A DNA stretch of 40,953 nucleotides from Niallia sp. NCCP-28. GTDB taxonomy: Bacteria; Bacillota; Bacilli; Bacillales; Cytobacillaceae. The notes below the pieces were generated by a model, which ran no database searches, had not been told where the DNA came from, and saw only the letters and a program-made list of their open reading frames with translations. Position numbers and translations under genes: made by a program. How positions within the stretch are numbered: the first letter of the stretch is position 1; each line of letters starts with the position of its first letter. Shown here in pieces: positions 15,853 to 24,028 of the stretch. Where the stretch lies: positions 1-40,953 of the forward strand of contig NZ_BQYJ01000018.1 of assembly GCF_023168165.1 (NCBI RefSeq), read 5' to 3'.

Positions 15853-17496
15853 ATGAAAGTAATTATAATAGGATCTGTAGCAGCAGGAACATCCGTAGCA
15901 GCAAAAGCACGTAGGAACGATGAAAAGGCAGAAATTACACTTTATAACGCAGATTCTGATATATCTTATTCGATTTGTGGTATTCCATACTTTCTTGGAG
16001 GAGAAGTAGAGGCATTAGAAACACTAACTCCAAGAAGTGCAGCTTGGTTTAAAAAACGTTATAATGTGGATATTTTTACGCGTCATGAAGTAAGTCAAAT
16101 CGATACAAAACAAAAACGAGTTATAGTGAAAAATCTAGATACAAATGAAGTAAAAGAAGACATGTATGACATACTTGTATTTGCAACAGGAGCTACTCCC
16201 ATAAAGCCAAATATTTCTGGTGTTGATGAAGAACATGTTTTTCAAGTAAGAACCATACAAAATACTGCAGCGATTGATCAGTTTATAAAAGAGAACCAGC
16301 CTAAAAAGGCAACGATTATAGGTGCTGGCTCTATTGGATTAGAAATGGCAGAACAGCTTACCCATAGAGGATTGGATGTTACAATAGTTCAGCGCAGCAA
16401 TCATGTCATGCCTCATTTTGATAAAGATATGGCTTTCCGTGTAGAAGAACATTTGGTTAAAAAAGGAGTAACTCTTTTATTAAATGAAGAAGTAACGATA
16501 ATAAGCAAGGAGGAAGTACAAACAAAGTCTGGAAAAGTAATAGCATCCGATATGGTGATTTTATCTACAGGAGTTCGCCCTAATGCACCACTAGCTAAGG
16601 AAATCGGCATAACTATTGGGGAAACAGGAGCAATTGCAGTCAATCATAAAATGCAAACAAACTTGACTGATATATATGCAGTTGGAGATGTTGCAGAAAG
16701 TTATTCGGCTATAACAGGTAAACCAATATATCGTCCATTAGGTTCTACAGCTAACAAGATGGGAAGAATTGCTGGTGATGTGATAACTGGTGGCTCATTA
16801 GAACATCGAGGTATTTTGGGAACTGGTATAGTAAGAGTTTTTGACTTGGCTGTTGGTCAAACAGGATTAAATGAAAAGGAAGCAATAGAAGAAGGATATA
16901 ATATAGAAGTACTACATAATGTTAAACCTTCAAGAGCAGAATACCTTGGCGGGAAAGACATAGTAATAAAAGCTATTGCAGATAAAGAATCAGGGAGACT
17001 TTTAGGGGTGCAGATTGTTGGAGAAGAAGGAATAGATAAGCGTATAGATGTTTTTGTAACAGCCATAACTTTTAAAGCGAAAGTAGAGGACTTATTTCAT
17101 TTAGATCTTGCTTATGCACCTCCATTTAGTACCACGAAAGACCCCGTTATGTATACAGGGATGGCCTTGCAGAATGCAATAGAAAAGAAAAATAAATTAA
17201 TCACACCACAAGAGTTAGAGGAACGCCTTGTAAAAGGAGAGGCTATTCAAGTTATTGATACTCGATCTCCAAAACAATATAATTTTTCTAAAGTAGAAGG
17301 TGCTATCAATATTCCATTGGGGGATATAAGAACGAAGGCTAAAGAGTTAAATCCTAAACTGCCAACTGTTACGTATTGTAATGGTGGAGTAACGGGGAAT
17401 GCAGCCCAAAATATATTACGTAATCTGAGCTTTTCCGACATATATAATCTTTCAGGCGGAAATAAAAATTACCAAAACCATTTAAAATCAAAATAA
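15853..17496 (+). CDS. CoA-disulfide reductase with C-terminal rhodanese domain
   Basis: I take the ATG at 15853 (547 residues), which has GGAGG 8 nt upstream; an open extension to 15799 has no ribosome site. The order is an FAD-binding Rossmann fold (IIGSVAAG, residue 5 onward), the single redox cysteine C42 in YSICGIP, an NADH-binding fold (IIGAGSIG, 155-162), FAD motif DIYAVGDVAES near 273-283, a dimerisation domain, and a rhodanese domain from about 450 with C509 in YCNGGVTG. Such fusions reduce CoA disulfide or CoA persulfide/polysulfide. It lies 60 nt after arsB and is probably co-transcribed, which suggests a thiol-redox role during arsenic stress (inference). A terminator follows. Confidence 0.88.
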   Translation: MKVIIIGSVAAGTSVAAKARRNDEKAEITLYNADSDISYSICGIPYFLGGEVEALETLTPRSAAWFKKRYNVDIFTRHEVSQIDTKQKRVIVKNLDTNEVKEDMYDILVFATGATPIKPNISGVDEEHVFQVRTIQNTAAIDQFIKENQPKKATIIGAGSIGLEMAEQLTHRGLDVTIVQRSNHVMPHFDKDMAFRVEEHLVKKGVTLLLNEEVTIISKEEVQTKSGKVIASDMVILSTGVRPNAPLAKEIGITIGETGAIAVNHKMQTNLTDIYAVGDVAESYSAITGKPIYRPLGSTANKMGRIAGDVITGGSLEHRGILGTGIVRVFDLAVGQTGLNEKEAIEEGYNIEVLHNVKPSRAEYLGGKDIVIKAIADKESGRLLGVQIVGEEGIDKRIDVFVTAITFKAKVEDLFHLDLAYAPPFSTTKDPVMYTGMALQNAIEKKNKLITPQELEERLVKGEAIQVIDTRSPKQYNFSKVEGAINIPLGDIRTKAKELNPKLPTVTYCNGGVTGNAAQNILRNLSFSDIYNLSGGNKNYQNHLKSK

Positions 17497-17502
17497 TATA
17501 GA

Positions 17503-17546
17503 TACAAATACTAGTCTTTACGGGAAAAGGCTAGTATTTGTTTTTT
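17503..17546 (+). terminator. Terminator of the ars operon
   Basis: CAAATACTAG (17505-17514) pairs with CTAGTATTTG (17531-17540), followed by a T-run. Confidence 0.85.
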
Positions 17547-17676
17547 ACAAGTTATATCAACATTTATATCCTTAACGTACAATTTTGCCGAAATGCTGTC
17601 TGGATCCCATTTACTACAAATAGTTTGAAAGTATTATAAAGATGGTGAAATAATTGGAGCACCATATAAACAAAAG

Positions 17677-17761
17677 ATGACAATGTGTCATTTGTTGATG
17701 TTGACTTATGACACGGTGTCATTTATAATTAGTTTTGTAACTGAATATGACACAGTGTCAT
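17677..17761 (+). promoter_or_regulatory. Promoter with three TetR operators
   Basis: Three 15-bp palindromes of the form ATGACAnnGTGTCAT or close lie at 17677-17691, 17708-17722 and 17747-17761. The middle one fills the 17-bp spacer of a near-consensus promoter (TTGACT 17701-17706, TATAAT 17724-17729). The flanking ones lie upstream and in the leader. This is a textbook autorepression layout for the TetR gene at 17784. Confidence 0.8.
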
Positions 17762-17783
17762 TTGTAAAAATAGGAGTGTAATT

Positions 17784-18407
17784 ATGCCAAAACAAACTTT
17801 TTTTCACTTAACCCAAGATAAGCAAGACACACTAATACTAGCTGCTAAAGAAGAGTTTTCCAGAGTTCCTCTGCATGAGGCATCCATTGCAAATATCATC
17901 AAGAGTGCGGGCATACCAAGGGGGAGCTTTTATCAATACTTTGAGGACAAAGAGGACTTATATTTTTATTTGTTGAGTGAACTTTCGAAAAAAAATAATG
18001 AAAGGTTCATTTCCATAATGAAGGAGAAAGAAGGAGATTTATTCGAGACATTCATTGAGTCCTTTCAGTTTATGGTGAAAATTCATAAAGATCGAAAGCA
18101 TGAAAGTTTCTTTAAGAACGCATTTTTAAATATGAACTATAAATTAGAGAATACATTAGGAAGCAATGTATTCGAGGAAAAACAAAAGAGTAACTACCAA
18201 AACGCAGTCAAATTGATAAACAGGAGCAACTTGAATCTAAAAGATGATAGTGAAGTGCATCACATGATCAAAATTATAACGGCAGTTACCTTTCAAAACC
18301 TCGTGCAAATGTTTGTGAAGGACCTCTCCTGTGAAGAAGCGTTAAAAAACTATCTCGAACAAATGGATCTCCTTAAAAGAGGATTTTATAAGGAAGAAAT
18401 CCAATGA
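17784..18407 (+). CDS. TetR-family repressor of the adjacent drug exporter
   Basis: The 207-residue protein has a TetR-type N-terminal helix-turn-helix (about residues 14-60, HEASIANIIKSAGIPRGSFYQYFEDKEDLYFYLL) and an all-helical ligand-binding domain with no recognised specific type. It is autoregulated by three palindromic operators just upstream. The MFS exporter gene begins 187 nt after its stop, with only a short remnant between, so both are probably transcribed from the same operator-controlled promoter. The inducer is likely a toxic hydrophobic compound exported by the neighbour, by analogy with other TetR-exporter pairs. AGGAG precedes the ATG. Confidence 0.88.
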   Translation: MPKQTFFHLTQDKQDTLILAAKEEFSRVPLHEASIANIIKSAGIPRGSFYQYFEDKEDLYFYLLSELSKKNNERFISIMKEKEGDLFETFIESFQFMVKIHKDRKHESFFKNAFLNMNYKLENTLGSNVFEEKQKSNYQNAVKLINRSNLNLKDDSEVHHMIKIITAVTFQNLVQMFVKDLSCEEALKNYLEQMDLLKRGFYKEEIQ

Positions 18408-18552
18408 ATAAATTCAAGCCCATTAAACAGGTAAATATCCATTTAAAAAAAATTGTCGAAAGGCTTCAAGAACAAAACATAAATGCAAAAATATGCACGC
18501 GACCCCAGTTGCTGAAACACAATTAGAAAAAATTGTGCAAATAACCCTTTAA
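18404..18552 (+). pseudogene. Short frameshifted remnant between tetR and the exporter
   Basis: An ATG overlaps the tetR stop (ATGA) and opens 40 codons with a helical, charged sequence (LKKIVERLQEQNINAKI) to a stop at 18524-18526. A one-base shift near 18505 lets the sequence continue as PVAETQLEKIVQITL to a stop at 18550-18552. This suggests a former small gene of about 48 codons, or the two ends of a larger deleted one, translationally coupled to tetR. The family is not recognised. Confidence 0.35.
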
Positions 18553-18594
18553 AAGAATAAAAAGATTAAATGCTATATAAGGAGATAAAAATAG

Positions 18595-20106
18595 ATGGAT
18601 TCAGCATTAAAACAAAATAAACCGCCATATTTGATGATTGTGATTTTATTTGTCGGAGCATTTGTCTCCTTTTTGAATAACTCGCTTTTGAATGTAGCAT
18701 TGCCATCAATCATGGTGGATTTGAAAATTGACGATTATTCAACCGTACAGTGGCTGTCTACAGGCTATATGCTTGTTAGTGGTATATTGATTCCTGCCTC
18801 AGCCTTTTTATTGACTCGTTTTTCCAACCGAAACTTATTTATTGTATCTATGGCTATTTTTACGATAGGTACTGCTTTAGCTGCATTTGCCCCTAACTTT
18901 GGCGTATTGCTTGCAGGACGTATGATACAGGCTGCAGGATCTTCTGTGATGGGACCTTTATTAATGAACATCATGCTAGTAAGCTTTTCCCGTGAAAAGC
19001 GTGGTGCAGCAATGGGGATTTTCGGGCTGGTCATGATTACGGCACCTGCAATCGGCCCGACATTATCTGGCTATATCGTCGAGTATTATGACTGGCGTTT
19101 GCTTTTCGAAATGATTTTGCCACTGGCTGCCATCAGCTTGCTGTTGGCTATTTGGAAGCTTGAGAATGTGATGAAGCAAAATAAAAATGCAACACTTGAT
19201 TATTTCTCTGTCGTGTTATCTTCCATCGGTTTTGGTGGATTGCTCTATGGATTCAGTTCTGCAAGCTCAGATGGCTGGACTGATCCAATCGTCTTGACCA
19301 CATTGATTGCTGGTACTATCGCATTGGCAGCATTTATCATCCGCCAATTAAAAATGGATGAGCCATTGTTGGATCTGCGTGTTTACAAATATCCAATGTT
19401 TGCATTAGGCTCTGTCATAGCTATCGTAAATGCAGTGGCAATGTTCTCTGGAATGATTTTGACACCTGCATATGTGCAAAACGTACGAGGCATCTCACCC
19501 CTTGATTCAGGCTTGATGATGCTTCCTGGAGCCATCATCATGGGAATTATGTCGCCGATTACCGGCAGGCTGTTTGATAAGTTCGGTCCACGTGTTCTCG
19601 CCATTATTGGGCTTGCAATCACAGCTGTGTCCACATACATGCTGGCACATCTACAACTTGATTCTACTCATACGTATATCATTCTTATATATACGCTACG
19701 TATGTTTGGGATGTCAATGGTTATGATGCCGATTATGACAAATGGCTTAAACCAATTGCCAACCCGCTTAAATCCACATGGCACAGCTGTCAATAATACA
19801 GCTCAGCAGGTGTCTGGTTCAATCGGTACAGCTATTCTTGTTACAATCATGAATTCCGTAACAAAATCACAGGCAGAAAGCCTAATGGCTGGTGTGGATC
19901 CTGCAACGATGACACAATCGTCTGCCGCATTATTGTCACAGAAAGCTTTGCTTGCAGGAATTCAATATTCCTTTTATATTGCACTTGCGATTAATATTAT
20001 CGCACTCGTTCTTGCATTTTTTGTGAAACGTGTCGATACAAGCAAAGAGGCTGTAACCCAGCTTGAAAAGCAGGGAAGTGCACAAAGAAAACCTACAACA
20101 AATTAA
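18595..20106 (+). CDS. Multidrug efflux MFS transporter, DHA2 (14-helix) type
   Basis: The 503-residue protein is of the length and pattern of EmrB/LmrB-like drug:proton antiporters with 14 transmembrane helices. It starts with a short cytoplasmic tail and LMIVILFVGAFVSFLNNSLL. Motif-C-like residues (AMGIFGLVMITAPAIGPTLSGY, near 141-162) mark it as an antiporter. AAGGAG precedes the ATG. It follows the TetR gene with its three operators and is the obvious target. A terminator lies 11 nt after the stop. The substrate cannot be told from the sequence. Confidence 0.92.
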   Translation: MDSALKQNKPPYLMIVILFVGAFVSFLNNSLLNVALPSIMVDLKIDDYSTVQWLSTGYMLVSGILIPASAFLLTRFSNRNLFIVSMAIFTIGTALAAFAPNFGVLLAGRMIQAAGSSVMGPLLMNIMLVSFSREKRGAAMGIFGLVMITAPAIGPTLSGYIVEYYDWRLLFEMILPLAAISLLLAIWKLENVMKQNKNATLDYFSVVLSSIGFGGLLYGFSSASSDGWTDPIVLTTLIAGTIALAAFIIRQLKMDEPLLDLRVYKYPMFALGSVIAIVNAVAMFSGMILTPAYVQNVRGISPLDSGLMMLPGAIIMGIMSPITGRLFDKFGPRVLAIIGLAITAVSTYMLAHLQLDSTHTYIILIYTLRMFGMSMVMMPIMTNGLNQLPTRLNPHGTAVNNTAQQVSGSIGTAILVTIMNSVTKSQAESLMAGVDPATMTQSSAALLSQKALLAGIQYSFYIALAINIIALVLAFFVKRVDTSKEAVTQLEKQGSAQRKPTTN

Positions 20107-20117
20107 TAAATGATGCT

Positions 20118-20162
20118 AAAAAGGAATGAAGGCGGCAGGAGGTCCGATTCATTCCTTTTTTT
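20118..20162 (+). terminator. Terminator of the tetR-exporter unit
   Basis: A perfect 13-bp stem (20118-20130 with 20148-20160) with a 17-nt loop and T-run. Confidence 0.85.
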
Positions 20163-20179
20163 ATATTCGGGAAAAGTAC

Positions 20180-20537
20180 ATGTCTCTTTTATTAAAATAT
20201 AGTTTTTGTTCCGTTGAATTTCCATCTAAGTTTTATAGAAATTTAAATAAGGACGTAAAAAAACAGATAGCTAAGACACATTATAACGCCCCTTATCTTT
20301 ACCTGGAAAGCTGGTTACAAACATTATCTAATATTCGTAATATATATTATTCAAAGATTATCAATCAATATTGAAGGAAATAGATTTATTACAGCTTTAG
20401 AAGCTCTTATTTTGGAATATGAAGATAGCATAGAATTCACTCATATTGGTTCTCCAACTAATTGGAGCAAACTATTAATAAAAATAAATAATCAAAATAA
20501 GCGGCTAAATGAAATAGCCATTTTTTATTCTTCTTAA
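20180..20537 (+). pseudogene. Remnant of an Abi_2-family abortive-infection gene
   Basis: The first frame reads KFYRNLNKDVKKQIAKTHY and then YLESWLQTLSNIRNI, matching the conserved core of Abi_2 (AbiD/AbiF-like) proteins, where YLESWL and VRNICAHH form the HEPN-like active region. The essential histidines after RNI are gone and the frame ends at 20372-20374. A further frame (FITALEALILEYEDSIEF and THIGSPTNWSKLL, ending at 20535-20537) matches the C-terminal end of the same family. So about 40% of a roughly 300-residue gene is left, with its 5' half and active site deleted. These proteins normally abort phage infection. Confidence 0.65.
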
Positions 20538-20805
20538 CTAATCAATATCTGGTGTTTGAGATGGGAGAAAACTCCTTTTTCTACAAAAATCTTTTTGAAA
20601 AAGAGGTTTGTCTACACTCTGATAAATTGTCATTAGACAGTTTGTTATTTTATGTAATAAAATGGGCGGGTCAGTAAGAATAAAAATTGTATTAACTATC
20701 TGAGAGCCAAGGTTATTATGGAAAAAAATGTTTAACACTGGATAAATAAAAGATAGAGATAATATAAATGTATAAGTATGTAAAAATTCTAAGGGAAGTG
20801 AGACC

Positions 20806-22263
20806 ATGCAATCACATCAGAACGAATGGATTCCGATTACACCGTTAGAGCAAATGACTAATAAAGAATATGATGTTTTGATTGTTGGCAGCGGGGCAGG
20901 AGGTGGGGCGGCTCTATGGAGATTATGTGAACAGTGGAAAAATAATGATAAACGAATTGGTCTTCTGGAAGCCGGGGACCTAATGTTGCCTACGCATGGG
21001 CAAAACCTCTCAACAATGAATGTTGATCGCTTACTAAATGAGTATTTCCCTAAAGTCTCCACACATCTCGGGAGGCGGTTGCCCGAATATCCAGACGCAA
21101 CACTGGTTTTTGCTCTTGGAGGCAGAACCTTGTTCTGGAGTGCGGCATCTCCTCGAATACCTGTTTTTGAAATGAAAAAGTGGCCTGTGACAGCAAAGGA
21201 GATGAACTTCTATTATAATATTGCAGAAAAAATAATGAATGTCACTCCATTTTTCGCCCAAGGATCATCTATGCAAAACACTATGCTAGAGCGTCTTAAG
21301 AAAAATGGATTTCTGGAAGCAATAGACTTACCAATGGCCGTTAATCTTAAAGGAATACAATATGGACAAATTAATTCCGACGCTTTTTTCAGCTCCATCC
21401 ATTTTTTAGCTTACGCCTTGAATTGGAGGCCTTTTGATTTAGCTGTCAATTCTCGTGTCGTTCAAGTAGTAATCGATAAAGGAAAAGCGGCCGGAGTCCA
21501 CGTGATTTCTCCAGATAAAAAGTCCTGTTTTATTAGGGGAAAGACAGTCGTATTATCAGCAAGTGCATTAGAAACACCTCGAATTCTGCTTTACTCGGGA
21601 ATTCAAGGACCAGCGATTGGCCATTATTTGACGAATCATTCTCTTCTTCGAGCTACAGGGAAAATAAGCCGTAAAAATTTTTCAGAGGAAGTATTGGGGA
21701 ATTTAGTTATAAATATCCCGCAAACAAAACATTCCCCTTTTCAAATTCAAATATTTGGACCGGAAAAACACTATGCTTATCAGCAATTCGAAGAAAAACC
21801 ATTTTTAGAGGAACTGAGAATTGCAATAAACACTTTCGGTAAAGTAGAGTCCAGGTTTGAAAATAGTGTTTACCTAGACTTTTCAGAGCGTGATGAATAT
21901 GGTATACCAAAGATTCAAGTCAACTTTTCCTACAGTGAAACAGACAATATGATCATCCAGCAAATGGCACAAGCGAAGGTTCAAGCTGCCTTGGCTATGA
22001 AATTATCCTTGATTTCGCAGGGAGACAGTCCTCCAATCTCTTTAATGCCTCCTGGAAATGATTATCACGAGTCCGGAACCTGTCGTATGGGAGATGATCC
22101 TTTAACCTCTGCAACCAACCGTTTTGGTCAAATTCATGGCATTCCAGGTCTATATGTAGCTGACAATAGCGTACTACCTTCCATTGGCGCAGCCAATCCC
22201 ACTCTCACTACTATTTCCTTGGCTATTCGTACAGCTGATTACATTCTTCAACAACTAGGATAA
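20806..22263 (+). CDS. GMC-family FAD-dependent oxidoreductase
   Basis: The 485-residue protein has the N-terminal FAD dinucleotide-binding motif (VLIVGSGAGGGAAL, about 24-37), a GMC signature with ALGGRTLFWSAASPR, and a C-terminal substrate domain with YHESGTCRMG and NSVLPSIGAANPTLTTISLAIR. The histidine in YHESGT is the expected active-site residue. The family oxidises alcohols or sugars. Short cytoplasmic GMC proteins of this kind in Bacillales have no established substrate. AAGGGAAGTGAG precedes the ATG. It stands alone between the Abi remnant and a terminator. Confidence 0.9.
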   Translation: MQSHQNEWIPITPLEQMTNKEYDVLIVGSGAGGGAALWRLCEQWKNNDKRIGLLEAGDLMLPTHGQNLSTMNVDRLLNEYFPKVSTHLGRRLPEYPDATLVFALGGRTLFWSAASPRIPVFEMKKWPVTAKEMNFYYNIAEKIMNVTPFFAQGSSMQNTMLERLKKNGFLEAIDLPMAVNLKGIQYGQINSDAFFSSIHFLAYALNWRPFDLAVNSRVVQVVIDKGKAAGVHVISPDKKSCFIRGKTVVLSASALETPRILLYSGIQGPAIGHYLTNHSLLRATGKISRKNFSEEVLGNLVINIPQTKHSPFQIQIFGPEKHYAYQQFEEKPFLEELRIAINTFGKVESRFENSVYLDFSERDEYGIPKIQVNFSYSETDNMIIQQMAQAKVQAALAMKLSLISQGDSPPISLMPPGNDYHESGTCRMGDDPLTSATNRFGQIHGIPGLYVADNSVLPSIGAANPTLTTISLAIRTADYILQQLG

Positions 22264-22377
22264 AGGTATCCTAAAATTAACAAGGTAAAGGAGATGAGTG
22301 GTGGTTGTTGCCAATTTATATGCCCACCATTAAATTTTATTAGTATAATTATATTTTTTATTGAAAGACACTAAAAC

Positions 22378-22432
22378 ACTAAAGCAAAAAAGCAATCTTT
22401 TATTTAAAAATAGATCGCTTTTTTGCTTTAGT
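22378..22432. terminator. Bidirectional terminator between convergent units
   Basis: A perfect 16-bp stem (22378-22393 with 22417-22432), A-rich then T-rich, lies between the GMC gene and the convergent rarD pseudogene, whose frame ends in its 3' arm. Confidence 0.8.
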
Positions 22433-23362
22433 TACTTGGAGAGAATAATTTCGTGTAATTCGTTATTATTTATTTTAGCTTTGTATGTTGAATAAGAAAA
22501 AATAATAATGGATATCCAAATGAAACTAAAGGAGATCCAATTAATCCAGCTAATAGTATTTTCAAACATAAATATCCCACGAAGAAAGAGGATGGTTGGG
22601 GTAATATACTGAAAAAATCCTATTTATGGTTAAAGAAATTCTTTTAGAACCTTCTGTGAACCAGAGCAGAGGTAAAACAGTAAGAATACCTGAACCAATC
22701 AATAATAATGTAACATGAATGTCTGAACCAAAATATATTTTGTTACTCCGTTGTAAAAACAATAAAAAAACGAATGCAAAAGGTGCGACCATCAATGTTT
22801 CCATACACATTCCGACTAGTGCATCAACTCTGATATACTTTTTCAGCAATCCATAAATACTGGAAGTAACAGCTAATGAAATAGCAATCCAAGGTATTTT
22901 TCCGTAGTCACAAGTAATAACCAGCACTCCTAAAAAGGACATTATCATTGCTATAAGAGTACCTTTCCTTACACTTTCTTTAAGCACAAGGACACTCAGT
23001 ATCATACTAACGATAGGCGTAATATAGAGACCTAAACTTGCCTCGATAATATGATGGAAGTTAACCGCCCATATAAATAGGAGCCAATTTAAACTTATTG
23101 CAAGGGCGGCAAGAAAGATATAAAAAATTTGTAAGAAATTTATTTTAAATTCATTTAACAGCGAAAAGAAAGCAAGTCGCTTTTTACTTTGACAAAACAT
23201 AAGAATAGAAACAAAGATATATCCCCATAAAATGCGGTGTGCCAATATTTCCATGGAGGAGACTGTATTTAATGCGTTCCAGTATAAAGTTAGAAATCCC
23301 CAAAGTAAGTAGGAAGAGGAAGTATAGAGATAACCTATTTTCTCTTGATTCCATTTAGTCAT
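22432..23362 (-). pseudogene. rarD: Frameshifted RarD-type (EamA) transporter
   Basis: The ATG at 23362 opens a RarD-like protein: MTKWNQEKIG, YLLWGFLTLYWNAL, the conserved AHRILWGYIF, NWLLFIWAV, ASLGLYITPI and LLWFTEGSKRISLT, about 245 residues. At about 22621-22629 an extra base shifts the frame. The original frame resumes as GFFQYITPTILFL and ends at 22432-22434 after a further transmembrane stretch. Unshifted, the protein would have about 310 residues and ten helices. RarD proteins are drug/metabolite-superfamily permeases of uncertain substrate. It lies 10 nt after the GNAT gene in the same direction, in one operon. A single-base sequencing error is the alternative to true decay. Confidence 0.75.
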
Positions 23363-23372
23363 ATACTTTCTT

Positions 23373-23884
23373 TTATTCTTCTTTTGGATTTTTAGGACCG
23401 ACAAGTTCTAGTTGATAAAAAGCTAAATCAAGCCATCTATTGAACTTAAAGCCTGCTTTTTTTATTGTGCCTGCATGAACAAAGCCAAAGTTTTTATGCA
23501 TGGCAATGCTTTTATCATTTGCAGCATCAATCCCAGCAATTAAAGTCATATACTCTCTTTCTTTGGCAATGGCGATTAAATTTTTCATTAAAGAAGTCGC
23601 AATTCCTTTTTTCTGTATTCCTTATCTACATAAACAGAATGTTCAATGGAATATTTATAAGCTGGCCATGCTCTAAAAGGACCGAACGTTGCGAATCCAA
23701 CTACTTTATTATCTAGTTCACAAACCAATATTGGGTAACCTTCACTCATCTTTTGCTCATACCAGATGTGTCTGCTTTCAAGGGTCTGGGGTTTATAAGT
23801 ATATACAGCAGTAGTATAAAGAATGGCATCATTATAGATTTTTAAAATATCCTTTAAGTCTTTTGGAGTTGCTTCTCTTATCAT
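23373..23884 (-). pseudogene. GNAT acetyltransferase (PAT-like) split by a one-base shift
   Basis: The ATG at 23884 follows AAAGGGAG and opens a phosphinothricin-acetyltransferase-like GNAT domain (MIREATPKDLKDILKIYNDA, then VVGFATFGPFRAWPAYKYS and HSVYVDKEYRKK). The frame is lost at 23606-23612 and stops at 23588-23590. In the -1 frame it resumes exactly as GIATSLMKNLIAIAKE, then HKNFGFVHAGTIKKAGFKF to a stop at 23373-23375, giving about 170 residues, the family's normal size. The shift falls on an in-phase A AAA AAG heptamer, so ribosomal -1 frameshifting is conceivable; a lost base in the A-run is the simpler explanation. Relatives acetylate herbicide-like or amino-acid amines. It is in an operon with rarD, divergent from a LysR gene. 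Confidence 0.75.
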
Positions 23885-23971
23885 GTTTTTCTCCCTTTCA
23901 AAATAAATTTGTATTCCTTTATATTTTAGAACTCTTCCTACAAAACATGAAATTGAACTTTTTATCCCTGT

Positions 23972-23992
23972 GCTATAGACTAAAGTTATAGC
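23972..23992. promoter_or_regulatory. Candidate LysR binding site
   Basis: GCTATA, 9 bp, TATAGC form an interrupted palindrome between the divergent GNAT and LysR genes, 37 bp before the LysR start. LysR proteins bind interrupted dyads of this size (T-N11-A class). Confidence 0.55.
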
Positions 23993-24028
23993 AAAAAACA
24001 AGAAGTAAATATAAGGGATGGTGCGGAT

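Noticed and set aside
20538-20807. An 89-codon minus-strand frame upstream of the GMC gene
   Set aside because: It covers the GMC promoter region, starts at the GMC ribosome site on the wrong strand and resembles nothing known.
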